DNA of 64,000 bases from Amycolatopsis vancoresmycina (GTDB lineage: Bacteria; Actinomycetota; Actinomycetes; Mycobacteriales; Pseudonocardiaceae): the NCBI RefSeq assembly GCF_000716785.1, contig NZ_JNYY01000001.1:682001-746000 (forward strand). The letters are read 5' to 3'. The notes beneath the pieces are model-generated. The model ran no database searches and was not told the DNA's origin. It saw only the letters and a list, made by a program, of their open reading frames with translations. Each line of letters begins with the position of its first letter. The first letter of the stretch is position 1. Below are positions 31,794 to 41,300 of this stretch, piece by piece. The position numbers were made by a program, and so were the translations under genes.

Positions 31794-32972
31794 TCAAGGC
31801 TTTGCCGGAGCCAGGTGGGCCAGGCTTTCGAGCGCGAGCTGCTCCAGGTGACCCGCGGCCGCCGCGCTGCCGCCCGCCGCGTGGAAGGACGCGGCGATCG
31901 TCTCGGCCGCCCGCCGGTACGCCGGTTCCGTCAGCACCTCCTCGACCGCCGCCGCGATGCGCGGGGCGTCCGCGCGGCCGAACCGCAGCCGGAGGCCCGC
32001 ACCGGCCGCCACCACCTGGCCCGCCACGATCGGCTGGTCGTCGCGGATCGGGGCGACCACCAGCGGGAGGCCGTGCCACAGGGTTTCGCAGACCGTGTTG
32101 TGGCCCGCGTGGCACAGCACCGCGTCCACCCGCGCGAGCAACGGCACCTGCGGGACCTGCCGCCGCACCAGGACGTTCGGCGGGACCTCGCCCAGCACGC
32201 CGCCGGGGTCGGCGATCACGGCCCGCGCCGGCAGCCCGGCGAACGCCGCCGCCGTCGCGGCCAGGAACCCGGCGCCCGCGGCCGTGTTCGCGGTGCCGAG
32301 GGACACCAGGACCGCCGGCCGCAGCGGGTCGAGCCACTCCCACGGGAAGTCCGTTGTGGACGGACGCGCGCCGAGCGCCGGGCCCACGAGCCGGACGCGG
32401 GGCGGCAGGGCGGCCGCGCCGAGCAGCTCGCGGGTGGTGAACGCCAGGACGCCGTGCGGGGAGAACCGGGGGTCGGCCGTGCCCCGGCCGCCGGCGATCC
32501 GGGCGCGCAGCCCGTCGAGCAGCGAGGCGACCCACTCGCCGACTTTCGGCATCCCGGCGAGGGGGTCGACCAGCTCGGCCGACGTCGTCGCCGACGTCAC
32601 CCACGGCAGGCCGTGCGCTTCGGCGAGCAGCCCGCCGGCCAGGGCCTGCTGGTCGGCGACGACGACGTGCGGCTGGAACGCGTCGAGGGCCGCGGCCACG
32701 CCGGGCGCCATCGCGTCGGCGAGCGGGACCAGGAAGTCCTGCCACAGGAACCGCAGCGCCGCCGGGCCCTTGAGCCCGGCGGGCCGCTCCGGCGCGTCCG
32801 CCGGCAGGGCGCACGAGAACACCAGCGCGTCCGGCCCGGCCAGCTGCCACAGCAGCTCGGGGTGCCCGGCCCAGGCGACCTCGTGGCCGCGTGCGGCCAG
32901 CTCGGCCGCCACCCCGGCGGCCGGGTTGACGTGCCCGGTCAGGGGCGGGACGACGAAGAGGAACCGGGCCAC
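31794..32972 (-). CDS. family 1 glycosyltransferase (UGT/macrolide-type)
   Basis: A 392-residue GT-B glycosyltransferase. The N-terminal acceptor side starts FLFVVPPLTGHVNP; the C-terminal nucleotide-sugar site has the CHAGHNTVCETLWHGLPLVV and RDDQP signature of GT1. It probably glycosylates the lipid or polyketide made by the upstream synthases. GTG start at 32972 shares one base with the stop codon of the hydrolase, so it is translationally coupled. No nucleotide-sugar biosynthesis genes are in the window, so the sugar donor is likely a housekeeping UDP-sugar. Last gene of the tight operon. Confidence 0.92.
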   Translation of the reverse strand: MARFLFVVPPLTGHVNPAAGVAAELAARGHEVAWAGHPELLWQLAGPDALVFSCALPADAPERPAGLKGPAALRFLWQDFLVPLADAMAPGVAAALDAFQPHVVVADQQALAGGLLAEAHGLPWVTSATTSAELVDPLAGMPKVGEWVASLLDGLRARIAGGRGTADPRFSPHGVLAFTTRELLGAAALPPRVRLVGPALGARPSTTDFPWEWLDPLRPAVLVSLGTANTAAGAGFLAATAAAFAGLPARAVIADPGGVLGEVPPNVLVRRQVPQVPLLARVDAVLCHAGHNTVCETLWHGLPLVVAPIRDDQPIVAGQVVAAGAGLRLRFGRADAPRIAAAVEEVLTEPAYRRAAETIAASFHAAGGSAAAAGHLEQLALESLAHLAPAKP

Positions 32973-33778
32973 TACCGCACCCGGGCCTGCGTGCGCGCGG
33001 TGTCGCGGACCCACCCGAAGATCAGCTCGGTGACCTCGGCGGTCCGCTCGACCAGCACCGAGTGCCCCTGGTCGGGCAGCACGACGGTGCGGCAGCCCGC
33101 CAGGTGCGTCTCGAAGTGCGGCACCTGGGCGGCCAGGCCCGAGTCGCCGCCGAAGATGGCGAACACCGGGCAGCGCACCGCCGAGAGGTCCGCGGCGATC
33201 GTCGCGCTGCGCGGGATGTCCTCGGCGATCGTGGTGGTCTGCAGGATGCGGTTCGCGGCCTTGGACAGCCGGGCGGTGTGCGCGCCGTGGTGGTCGGCGA
33301 TCCAGCCGATCACCTCGTCGATCGCCAGCCGGGCCTTGGCGTCGGCCAGGCCGTCGGCCATGTGCCCGGTCCACTCCGCGGTCGGGGGCTCGCCCTCGAT
33401 CACGACGACGCTCGCCACCCGGTCGGGCCGGGCGGCGGCCAGCCCGAACGCCACCGAAGCGCCGAACGAGTTGCCGACGACGTGCACCGGCCGGGTGACT
33501 TCGCACGCGTCGAGGACCGCGACGAGGTCGTCGACGAACCGCTCCAGGTGGTAGCCGGACGCCGGGCGGGTCGTCCGGCCGTGCCCGCGCAGGTCGTACA
33601 TCAGCACGTCGAGCCCGCGCGCGGCGAAGTCCGGGCCGAGGGTGAAGTAGTAGCTGGCGAGGCTGTCGGTGAGCAGGCCGTGGACGCACACGACGACCGG
33701 CGCGTCGCCGTCCAGCGGCGCGTCCGGGGTGAGCCGCTGGACGTGCACGTCCAGCTCACCCGCGCGGATCCGGCTCAC
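32972..33778 (-). CDS. alpha/beta hydrolase, probable release or tailoring enzyme
   Basis: A 268-residue alpha/beta hydrolase: oxyanion motif CVHGLLTDS, nucleophile GNSFGAS (Ser near residue 104), acid near IFGGDSG, His in LPDQGHSVLV. Neither PKS protein has a thioesterase domain, so this enzyme is a good candidate for releasing the chain from the ACP, though a lipase-like tailoring role is possible. GTG start overlaps the ACP stop (GTGA), and its stop overlaps the glycosyltransferase start. Confidence 0.88.
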   Translation of the reverse strand: MSRIRAGELDVHVQRLTPDAPLDGDAPVVVCVHGLLTDSLASYYFTLGPDFAARGLDVLMYDLRGHGRTTRPASGYHLERFVDDLVAVLDACEVTRPVHVVGNSFGASVAFGLAAARPDRVASVVVIEGEPPTAEWTGHMADGLADAKARLAIDEVIGWIADHHGAHTARLSKAANRILQTTTIAEDIPRSATIAADLSAVRCPVFAIFGGDSGLAAQVPHFETHLAGCRTVVLPDQGHSVLVERTAEVTELIFGWVRDTARTQARVR

Positions 33779-34080
33779 GCGGTCGCCCGCAGCGACGCGA
33801 CGATGTACCGGACGAGCTCGCCCACGGTCAGCGCGATGATCTCGTCCAAGTCGCGTTCGGCGATGAAGGCGGCGAAGTTGACGCGGTCGCCGTAGTGCTC
33901 GCGCAGCTGCCCGGACAGCGCCACCAGGTCGACGCTCTCCAGCTCGAGGTCGTCGTGGAAGGTCGTCTCCATGGTGATCTCGGCGTCGTCCAGGCCGTAC
34001 TCTTCGAGCAGCTCGCGCAGCATCCCGGCCAGCGCCGCGAGGACGGTCGCCGCTTCGGTCGCCGTGGTCTCGATGCTCAT
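33775..34080 (-). CDS. free acyl carrier protein of the PKS operon
   Basis: A 101-residue carrier protein. The phosphopantetheine serine is Ser49 in LELESVDLVAL, preceded by an acidic loop FHDDLEL. ATG at 34080 overlaps the stop of the KS-AT-DH-PPT protein (ATGA), and its stop overlaps the hydrolase start. The unusual ESVD instead of the common DSL context makes it distinct from the two ACPs inside the large synthase, suggesting a separate loading, transfer or release role. Confidence 0.9.
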   Translation of the reverse strand: MSIETTATEAATVLAALAGMLRELLEEYGLDDAEITMETTFHDDLELESVDLVALSGQLREHYGDRVNFAAFIAERDLDEIIALTVGELVRYIVASLRATA

Positions 34081-37000
34081 CCGGTGGTCTCCTTCGTCTC
34101 TTCGGTCCAGGCGACGACGTAGTGGCGCGGCGGCGCTCCGGGCGGGTTCTCGACGTCGGTGCAGCACACGCGGTACTCGTGCGCGCGGGCCCGGACGGTG
34201 AGCGCGTCCGGGGCCGCCGCGACGACCTCGAAGTCGCGGGGCTCACCGCGCAGACCGGTGCCGAGCCGCTTCGCGACGGCCTCCTTGGCCGTCCAGAACC
34301 GGGCGAACCAGCGTTCCGGATCGCCGGGCAGGCTCGCGAACAGCGCCAGTTCGCCCGGCCCCAGCGCAGCCTCCACAGTGGACTGCGAGCGCGGCCCGAC
34401 CTCCTCGACGTCGATCCCGCAGGGGCCGTGGCGGGCGATCGCCACCCCGGCCTCGGCCCGGTGGGCCACCGAGATCGTCAGCTCCGGCAGGTCACGGCCG
34501 TAGGCGCCGATGGCGAACGGGCAGCCGGCGTCGTCGTTGCCGATGCGCAGCTCGGCGGGAAACATCTCGGCCTCGCCGCGGGCCCAGAGGAACTGGCGGA
34601 CAGCGTCCTTCGCCGCGATCCGCCCGAGCAGCCACTGGCGGCGCCCGCGCGGCGGACGGCGGTCGTAGGCGTCCCGCTCGGGGCCGGCGAGGTAGTTGCG
34701 CATGATCAGCTCGCGCGTGGCCAGGTCCGGCCACTGCTCGTGCACCAGCGCCCAGCCGCCCGGCTGTTCGTGCGACAGCGTCGAACGCTCGGGGGTGCGG
34801 TCGGCCTGGCGGATGTGCGCGGTGCTGTCGAACCGCCGGTCGCGCCAGCCGGTGAACTCGGCCCAGACCCGGCCGTCGTGGACGAGCTGCATGTCGGCGT
34901 CGAGGAACTCGTCCGTCAGGCCGGTGATCCGGACCAGGCACTCCAGGCGCTCCCCCGGCGCCGGGTGCGCGCCGTGGAACCGGATTTCGCGCATGGCGAC
35001 CGGGAACACGGTGGTCCGTTCGGGCAGCCGGGACATGATCCAGTAGCCGAGCACCTGGCCGACGTTGTCGAGCAGCGCGCCGGGCGCGGGCGGCGTGGTG
35101 AGCACGGCCCGCACGTGCCGTTCGCCGACCGCGGTCAGCTCGGTGACCCCCTGGAAGCGCGGACCGTGGAACATCCAGCGCTCGTCGTACAGCTGCGCCG
35201 CGGTGGTCTCGGGCACCCGCTCGGCCGACGCCGGGAACCGCCACGGCGCCGGCGCCGCCGCCGGGTACGCCGGGGCCAGCTCGACGACAGCCTGGGAGTA
35301 CCCGGCGAGGGCGGCGGACACCCGGTCCGGGCCCTGCGGCCGGACGCGGACCGGCACGGTGACCGGCGGGACCGCGGTGATCCACTGGGAGAGCCGGACG
35401 TCGTGCACCGCGACCGCGTGCCGGCCGGGCGCGGCCTGTTCGGCGAAGCGCATCAGGTGGTCGATCACCGTGGTGGCCGGGACGACCGGCCAGCGGTCGC
35501 CCGGGTCGGCCTGGGGTGGCTGCTTGAAGAAGCAGTGGTCGAGCAGGTACGGCATCGCGTCGAGCGACACGGTCAGCGTGGTGTCGAGCTTCCGCGGGGG
35601 TGGCCGCCGCCGGGCCGGTCCGGCGAGCACAGTGGAGGCCAGGTCGGCGGTGTCGGCCAGCAGGGCGGCGAACTCCGCGGCCAGCGGGCCCTTCGCGGCC
35701 AGATCGTCCACTGTGGACCGGCCGGCGGGCAGGGCGATCCGCGCCCGCACCTGGTCGTCGAGGGAGATCAGGCGGCCGCCGAGGTCGAGCTTGACGGCCT
35801 TGGGCGTCGCCGGGCGCTCGCCGGGGAGGCGGGCGAAGTCGACGTCCAGGCCGTCCACCCACAACGCGGTGGCGACCCGGCGCAGCTGCGCGAGCCCGGG
35901 CCGGTGCGCCGAGTGGGCCGCCACGACCAGGTGCTCCTCGCCGTGCAGGGTGTCGCCGACCAGCGAGCCCAGCTGCCCGGCACCGGCCTGGACGAACGCG
36001 CGGAACCCGGCCGCGTGCAGTGCCTGCACCAGCGGGCGGAACCGGACCGGCTCCAGGAGGTGCCGCACGAACAGCTCGCGGACGTCGGCCTCGCCCGCCG
36101 GGTACTCCGACACCGTGGTCGCCGACCAGAGCGGCAGGACGGGCGGGTGCAGGGTGAAGCGCCCGGCCGCCGCGCGGATCGGGTCCAGGTACGGCCGCAG
36201 CATCGGGGTGTGGAAACCGGACCGGAAGGGCAGCACCTGCGCCACGGTCCCGGCGTCCCGGAACCGCTGCACGAGCGCGCCGACCGCCGCCTCCGGGCCG
36301 CAGACCATGGCCTGGTTCGGGGAGTTGTCGTGGGAGAGCACGACGTCCGCGCGCCCGGCCAGCTCCTCGGCGACGCGCGGCGCGGGCGCGCCGATCGCGG
36401 CGAAGGCGAGCCCGGGCACGACGAGGCTGTCCGGGTCGAACCCGGCGAGGAAGGCGTCGACCTCGGCTTCGGCGTAGACACCGGCGACGGCCATCGCCGT
36501 CCATTCGCCCAGGCTGTGCCCGGCGACGGCGTCCGGCGTCACGCCGAGCCTGCCGAGGGCGGCGTGCAGGAGCCTGCCCAGCTCGAACACCGCGGCGCCC
36601 TGCCGTCCGACGTCGCCGACCTCGACGTCCGCGTGCTGCCACGGCAGCCCGAAGTGGCGGGCGATGTCGCCGCAGTCGAGCGTGAGCTCCGATTCCAGGC
36701 CGGGGAAGAGGAAGACGATCTTGCCGCCGCCCGGCCCGAGCAGGGGGCGGTCGGCGAACCAGACGTCGTTGCGGCCGCGCCAGGCCCGGCCCCGCGCCAG
36801 GGCCTTGCGGGCGAGGGCCAGCCGTTTCTCCGTCGGGTCGACGACGCCGAGCCGGACCGGGCCGTCGCCGGTTTCCCGGTGGCCGGGCCGGTCGAACGCC
36901 TCCCGCAGCGCGTCGAGGGTCGGCGCGGCGAGCCGCAGCACGCGTTCGGGCTCGCGCACCGCGACCGGCTTCGCGCGGCCCGGCGCCTGCTCCAGCACGA

Positions 37001-38360
37001 CGTGGGCGTTGATCCCGCCGAACCCGAACGCGTTGACCCCGGCGCGGCGCACCGGCGCGTCCCACGGCCTTGCACTGTCCAAAGGGGAGAACCGGGTGGA
37101 CGCGAGCGCCGGGTGCGGGTCGTCGCAGTGCAGGGTGGGCAGCAGGACGCCGTGGTGCACGGCCAAGGCCGCCTTGACGAGCCCCGCGACGCCGGCCGCG
37201 GGCATCGTGTGGCCGATCATCGACTTGACCGAGCCGAGCACCGCGCTCCCCTGCGCCCCGAAGACCTCGGAGAGGGTGGCGAGCTCCGCCGCGTCGCCGG
37301 CCGGGGTCGCGGTGCCGTGCGCCTCCAGCAGGCCGATCGAGTCCGGGGCGGCCGGGTCCAGGCCCGCCGCGGCCCACGCCTGGCGGACCGCCCGGACCTG
37401 GCCGCCGGAGTCGGGGCTGGCCAGGCTGGCCGTCCGCCCGTCGGAGGCGACGCCGGTGCCGGTGATCACGGCGTACACGCGGTCGCCGTCGCGCTGGGCG
37501 TCGGCGAGGCGTTTGAGGACGACGACCCCGGTGCCCTCGCCGATCAGCACACCGTCGGCGTCGCGGTGGAACGGCCGGATCCGCTCGGTCGGCGACAGCG
37601 CGCCGAGCTGCGTGAACACGCTCCAGAAGGTGATGTCGTGGCAGTGGTGCACCCCGCCGGCGAGGACGACGTCGCACCGGCCGGTGGCCAGCTCGCGCAC
37701 GGCGTGGTCGACCGCGATCAGCGAGGACGCGCAGGCGGCGTCCACGGTGTACGCCGGGCCGCGCAGGTCGAGGCGGTTGGCCAGCCGGGACGCGGCCAGG
37801 TTGGGCACCAGCCCGATCGCGGACTCGGGCGCCTCCGGGCCGAGCTGGTCGGTGAAGGCGCGGCGGACCGCGTCGAGCCGGTCGGCGTCCAGGTCCGGCA
37901 GCAGCTCGCCGAGGGTGCGGACGAGCTGGGTCGCGGTGCGGACGCGCTGGTCGAGGCGGACCAGCCCGGGTGTCAGGTAGCCGCCGCGGCCGAGCACGAC
38001 ACCGACCTTCGCCCGGTCGGCGGGCAGCCGGTCCGGGCCGCCCGCGTCGGCGACGGCCTGCGCCGCCACGCGCAGCGCGATCAGCTGGTCGGGCTCGGTG
38101 GCGGGCACGGAGTTCGGCATGATCCCGAAGCCGGTGACGTCCACTTCGGCCAGTTCGTCGACGAACCCGCCGCGCCGGCAATAGACGCGGTCGGCCCGGC
38201 GCTGCTCGTCCGGCGCGTAGTGCGCGTGGTCCCACTTCTCCGGCGGCACTTCGGTGATCGCGTCGACGCCGCCGACGAGGTTGCGCCAGTAGGCCGCCAG
38301 GTCCGGCGCGCCGGGCAACAGCACCGACATCCCGACGATCGCCACGCGCACGTCCGTCAC
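34077..38360 (-). CDS. iterative type I PKS: KS-AT-DH-phosphopantetheinyl transferase
   Basis: A 1427-residue synthase. KS at about residues 5-430 with an intact triad (DAACASS, EAHGTAT, IGHTMPAAG); AT at about 520-830 (GHSLGEW); double-hotdog DH at about 900-1160 (YLLDHCFFKQP with the catalytic His, then GALLDNVGQVLGY with the Asp); C-terminal Sfp-type phosphopantetheinyl transferase at about 1190-1427 (CGIDVEEVG, FWTAKEAVAKRLG). It can therefore activate the carrier proteins of its own pathway. The layout recalls the PfaC/HglE and enediyne families. The second KS is not a decayed chain-length factor. GTG start overlaps the upstream PKS stop (GTGA). Confidence 0.93.
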   Translation of the reverse strand: MTDVRVAIVGMSVLLPGAPDLAAYWRNLVGGVDAITEVPPEKWDHAHYAPDEQRRADRVYCRRGGFVDELAEVDVTGFGIMPNSVPATEPDQLIALRVAAQAVADAGGPDRLPADRAKVGVVLGRGGYLTPGLVRLDQRVRTATQLVRTLGELLPDLDADRLDAVRRAFTDQLGPEAPESAIGLVPNLAASRLANRLDLRGPAYTVDAACASSLIAVDHAVRELATGRCDVVLAGGVHHCHDITFWSVFTQLGALSPTERIRPFHRDADGVLIGEGTGVVVLKRLADAQRDGDRVYAVITGTGVASDGRTASLASPDSGGQVRAVRQAWAAAGLDPAAPDSIGLLEAHGTATPAGDAAELATLSEVFGAQGSAVLGSVKSMIGHTMPAAGVAGLVKAALAVHHGVLLPTLHCDDPHPALASTRFSPLDSARPWDAPVRRAGVNAFGFGGINAHVVLEQAPGRAKPVAVREPERVLRLAAPTLDALREAFDRPGHRETGDGPVRLGVVDPTEKRLALARKALARGRAWRGRNDVWFADRPLLGPGGGKIVFLFPGLESELTLDCGDIARHFGLPWQHADVEVGDVGRQGAAVFELGRLLHAALGRLGVTPDAVAGHSLGEWTAMAVAGVYAEAEVDAFLAGFDPDSLVVPGLAFAAIGAPAPRVAEELAGRADVVLSHDNSPNQAMVCGPEAAVGALVQRFRDAGTVAQVLPFRSGFHTPMLRPYLDPIRAAAGRFTLHPPVLPLWSATTVSEYPAGEADVRELFVRHLLEPVRFRPLVQALHAAGFRAFVQAGAGQLGSLVGDTLHGEEHLVVAAHSAHRPGLAQLRRVATALWVDGLDVDFARLPGERPATPKAVKLDLGGRLISLDDQVRARIALPAGRSTVDDLAAKGPLAAEFAALLADTADLASTVLAGPARRRPPPRKLDTTLTVSLDAMPYLLDHCFFKQPPQADPGDRWPVVPATTVIDHLMRFAEQAAPGRHAVAVHDVRLSQWITAVPPVTVPVRVRPQGPDRVSAALAGYSQAVVELAPAYPAAAPAPWRFPASAERVPETTAAQLYDERWMFHGPRFQGVTELTAVGERHVRAVLTTPPAPGALLDNVGQVLGYWIMSRLPERTTVFPVAMREIRFHGAHPAPGERLECLVRITGLTDEFLDADMQLVHDGRVWAEFTGWRDRRFDSTAHIRQADRTPERSTLSHEQPGGWALVHEQWPDLATRELIMRNYLAGPERDAYDRRPPRGRRQWLLGRIAAKDAVRQFLWARGEAEMFPAELRIGNDDAGCPFAIGAYGRDLPELTISVAHRAEAGVAIARHGPCGIDVEEVGPRSQSTVEAALGPGELALFASLPGDPERWFARFWTAKEAVAKRLGTGLRGEPRDFEVVAAAPDALTVRARAHEYRVCCTDVENPPGAPPRHYVVAWTEETKETTG

Positions 38361-41300
38361 CACCCGGACGCGGTGTGGACGACGGCGGCGGTGCCCGGAC
38401 GACCCCACGCCAGCTCGCGCAGCAGGCCGAGAGTGCCTTCTTCGGGGTCGATGAGGGCGATGCCGCGGCGGGCGTAGTCGCGCATCAGCTCGGGGGTCAC
38501 CATACCGTCGTGGTCGCCGGTCGGGGCCCACGGTCCCCAGTGGACGGTCACCGAGCGCCCGGCCGGCCACCGGCCGCCGAGCGCTTCGAGGGCGTCGTTC
38601 GCGGCGGCGTAGTCCGACTGGCCGCGGTTGCCGAGGGTGGCGGCGATGCTGCCGAAGAGGACCACGAACTTCGGCTCGTCGGGCAGGTCGGCGGTCGCTT
38701 CGAGGAGGGTGCGGGCGCCGTCGACCTTCGTGCCGTAGACGCGCTCGAACGACTCCGCCGTCTTGTCGGCGACGAGCTTGTCCTCGATCACGCCGGCCGC
38801 GTAGACGATGCCGTCGAGGCGGCCGTACTCGGCGTGGATCTCCTTGACCGCGCGGTGCACGGCTTCGGCGTCGAGCATGTCGACCGACTGGTAGCGGGCC
38901 GGGCTGCCGAGTTCGCCCAGCGTCCGCAGGGTCTGCCGGACCTCGCGTTCGCCCTGGATCCGGCGGACCGTCCGTTCGATCTCGGCCGGGTTCTTCAGCC
39001 CGCTGGCGACGAGCGCGGCGCGGAGGTCCTTGGCGGTCCGGGCGTGCGGGTGTTCGTCCTGGGCGGCAGGCACCGGCGTCCGGCCGAGCAGTTCGACGCG
39101 GCAGCGGGCGGCACCGGCGAGGGTGGCGGCGAACCGGGCGGTGATGCCCTTGGCGCCGCCGACGAGCAGGACGACCGAGTCGCGGTCCAGGCCGATCGCG
39201 GCGGCCTCGGCGGCGCCGTCGCCCGCCGGGCCCGCGCCGCTGCGGGCGAGCGGGCCGAGGTCCTCCTCGGCCGGTTCGATGCCGTGCCTGACGCCTCCGC
39301 GGTGGACGACGACCGGCTCGCGGTCCGCTGTGGACAGCTCGGCCACGAGGGCGGCCGCGTCCGCGCCTTCGACGACCCGGACGAGGGTGTCCGGGTACTC
39401 GCGGGCGAGACTCCGGTGGAACCCGCGCAGACCTTCGGCCGGTCCGGCGCTGAGCAGCCACCGGGGGTGGCTCCCGAGGGCGTCCTGGTAGCGCCGGAAG
39501 GCGGCCGGCAGGACGGGGTCGAGGAAAAGGTACCCGTCGAACCCGGGCCGGACCTCCGCACCGGTCTCGGCCTCGGCGCCGTGGGTCTCGAGTGCGGCGC
39601 GGACGTCCCCCGCGCCGGAACCGACGACCAGGAACCGGCGGCCCGCGATGGTGGGGACACCGGCGGGCGCGAGCGCGACCTCGGTCATGAGGTACCGCTT
39701 CGGCGCGACGATCACCGGTTCGGGCTCGCCCGGCACCGGCCGCGGTTCGCCGGAGCCCGGTTCGCCGTTGCCCAGCAGCTCGGCGATCCCCGCCGCCGTC
39801 CGGGCCTTGGCCAGCTCTTCGACGTCGCCGGTCCCCAGGCGGACGGTCAGTTCGCCGGCGATCTCGGCGCGCTTGATCGAGTCGATGCTCAGGTCGGCTT
39901 CCAGATCGAGGTCCGGCTCGATCATCTCTGCCGGGTACCCGGTCCGCTCCCCGATCACCTCGACCACGGTCGCCAGCACCGGCACGACGGCCGCGGCGGG
40001 CTCCGCACCGCCGATCAGCTCGACGATCGCCGCGGCCGTCCGGGCCTTCGCGAACTCCTCGACGTCACCGCCGGCGAGCCCCAGCCGGGCCGCCAGCTCG
40101 CCCGCGATCTCCGCACGCTTGATCGAATCCACGCTCAGGTCGGCTTCCAGATCGAGGTCCGGCTCGATCATCTCCACCGGGTACCCGGTCCGCTCCCCGA
40201 TCACCTCGACCACGGTCGCCAGCACGGACCGGCCCACGGTGACTTCCGGCGGGGCCGGGGCCACGACGACCTGCGGCGCCGGGATCGCGGCTCGCACCGG
40301 CGCCGGGGCGTCCGCGCCGAAGAAGCCGAGGAGCACGTCACGCTGGGCCGCGATCATCTCGCGGCTCGTGCGCAGGAAGTCCGCGACCATCGCCTCCGAC
40401 GAAACCGGCTCCGGCCCGGGCGAAACGCCGAGGGTGATCCGCTCGGCCGGGCGCAGGGCGCCGGCCGGGATCGTGCCGTCCGCGGCGCGCAGCAGGTGCC
40501 CGTCGACCGTCCACCCGGGACGCGTCGGCCGTTCGGCCGCCGACGCGTCGACCGCGTCGCGGCCGCGGAACAGCCAGCCGGTCCCGACGTCCACTCCGGA
40601 CACCGCCAGCTGCGCCAGCGCGCCGAGGAAGCCGGGCAGGCCGCGGCGGCCCGGCTGTTCGAAGCCGACCGTCCGATGCGGACGGTCGCCGAGGATCGCG
40701 GCGACCTGCTTGGCCAGGACCGCACCCGGCCCGGCCTCGACGAAGACCCGCGCACCGGCCGCGTACATCGCCTCGACCTGCTCGACGAACCGGACCGGCG
40801 CGCCCAGCTGGGCGGCCAGCTCGCCGCGGATGGCGTCCGGGTCCGGCGGGTAGGGGCCTGCCGTCCGGTTGGCGTACACCGGGACGGCGGGCCGCACGAC
40901 GCCGATCGCCTCGAGCGCGCGGCCGAACGCCTCCCCCGCCGGTGCCACCAGAGAGCTGTGGAACGCGCACGCGACCTGGAGGCGTTTCGCGCCGAGCCCG
41001 GCGGCCCGCAGGTGCCCGACGGCGGTCTCGACGTCGGCGGTGGGCCCGGAGATGACCGTCTGCTGCGGCGAGTTGTGGTTGGCCAGGACGACGGTGGCGA
41101 GCCCGGCGTCGGCGAGCACCTTCCCGGTCTCCGCGGCGCCCGCGGAGACCGCGGCCATCGCGCCGGGGTCGTCCGATGGCACCGCGCCGGCCATCGCGCC
41201 GGCCCGGGCGTGGCTGGCGTGCAGCAGGGCTTCCGGGGTCAGCGCGCCCGCGGCGGCCAGCGCCGTCAGTTCGCCGTAGCTGTGGCCGCCGAGCATCGCG

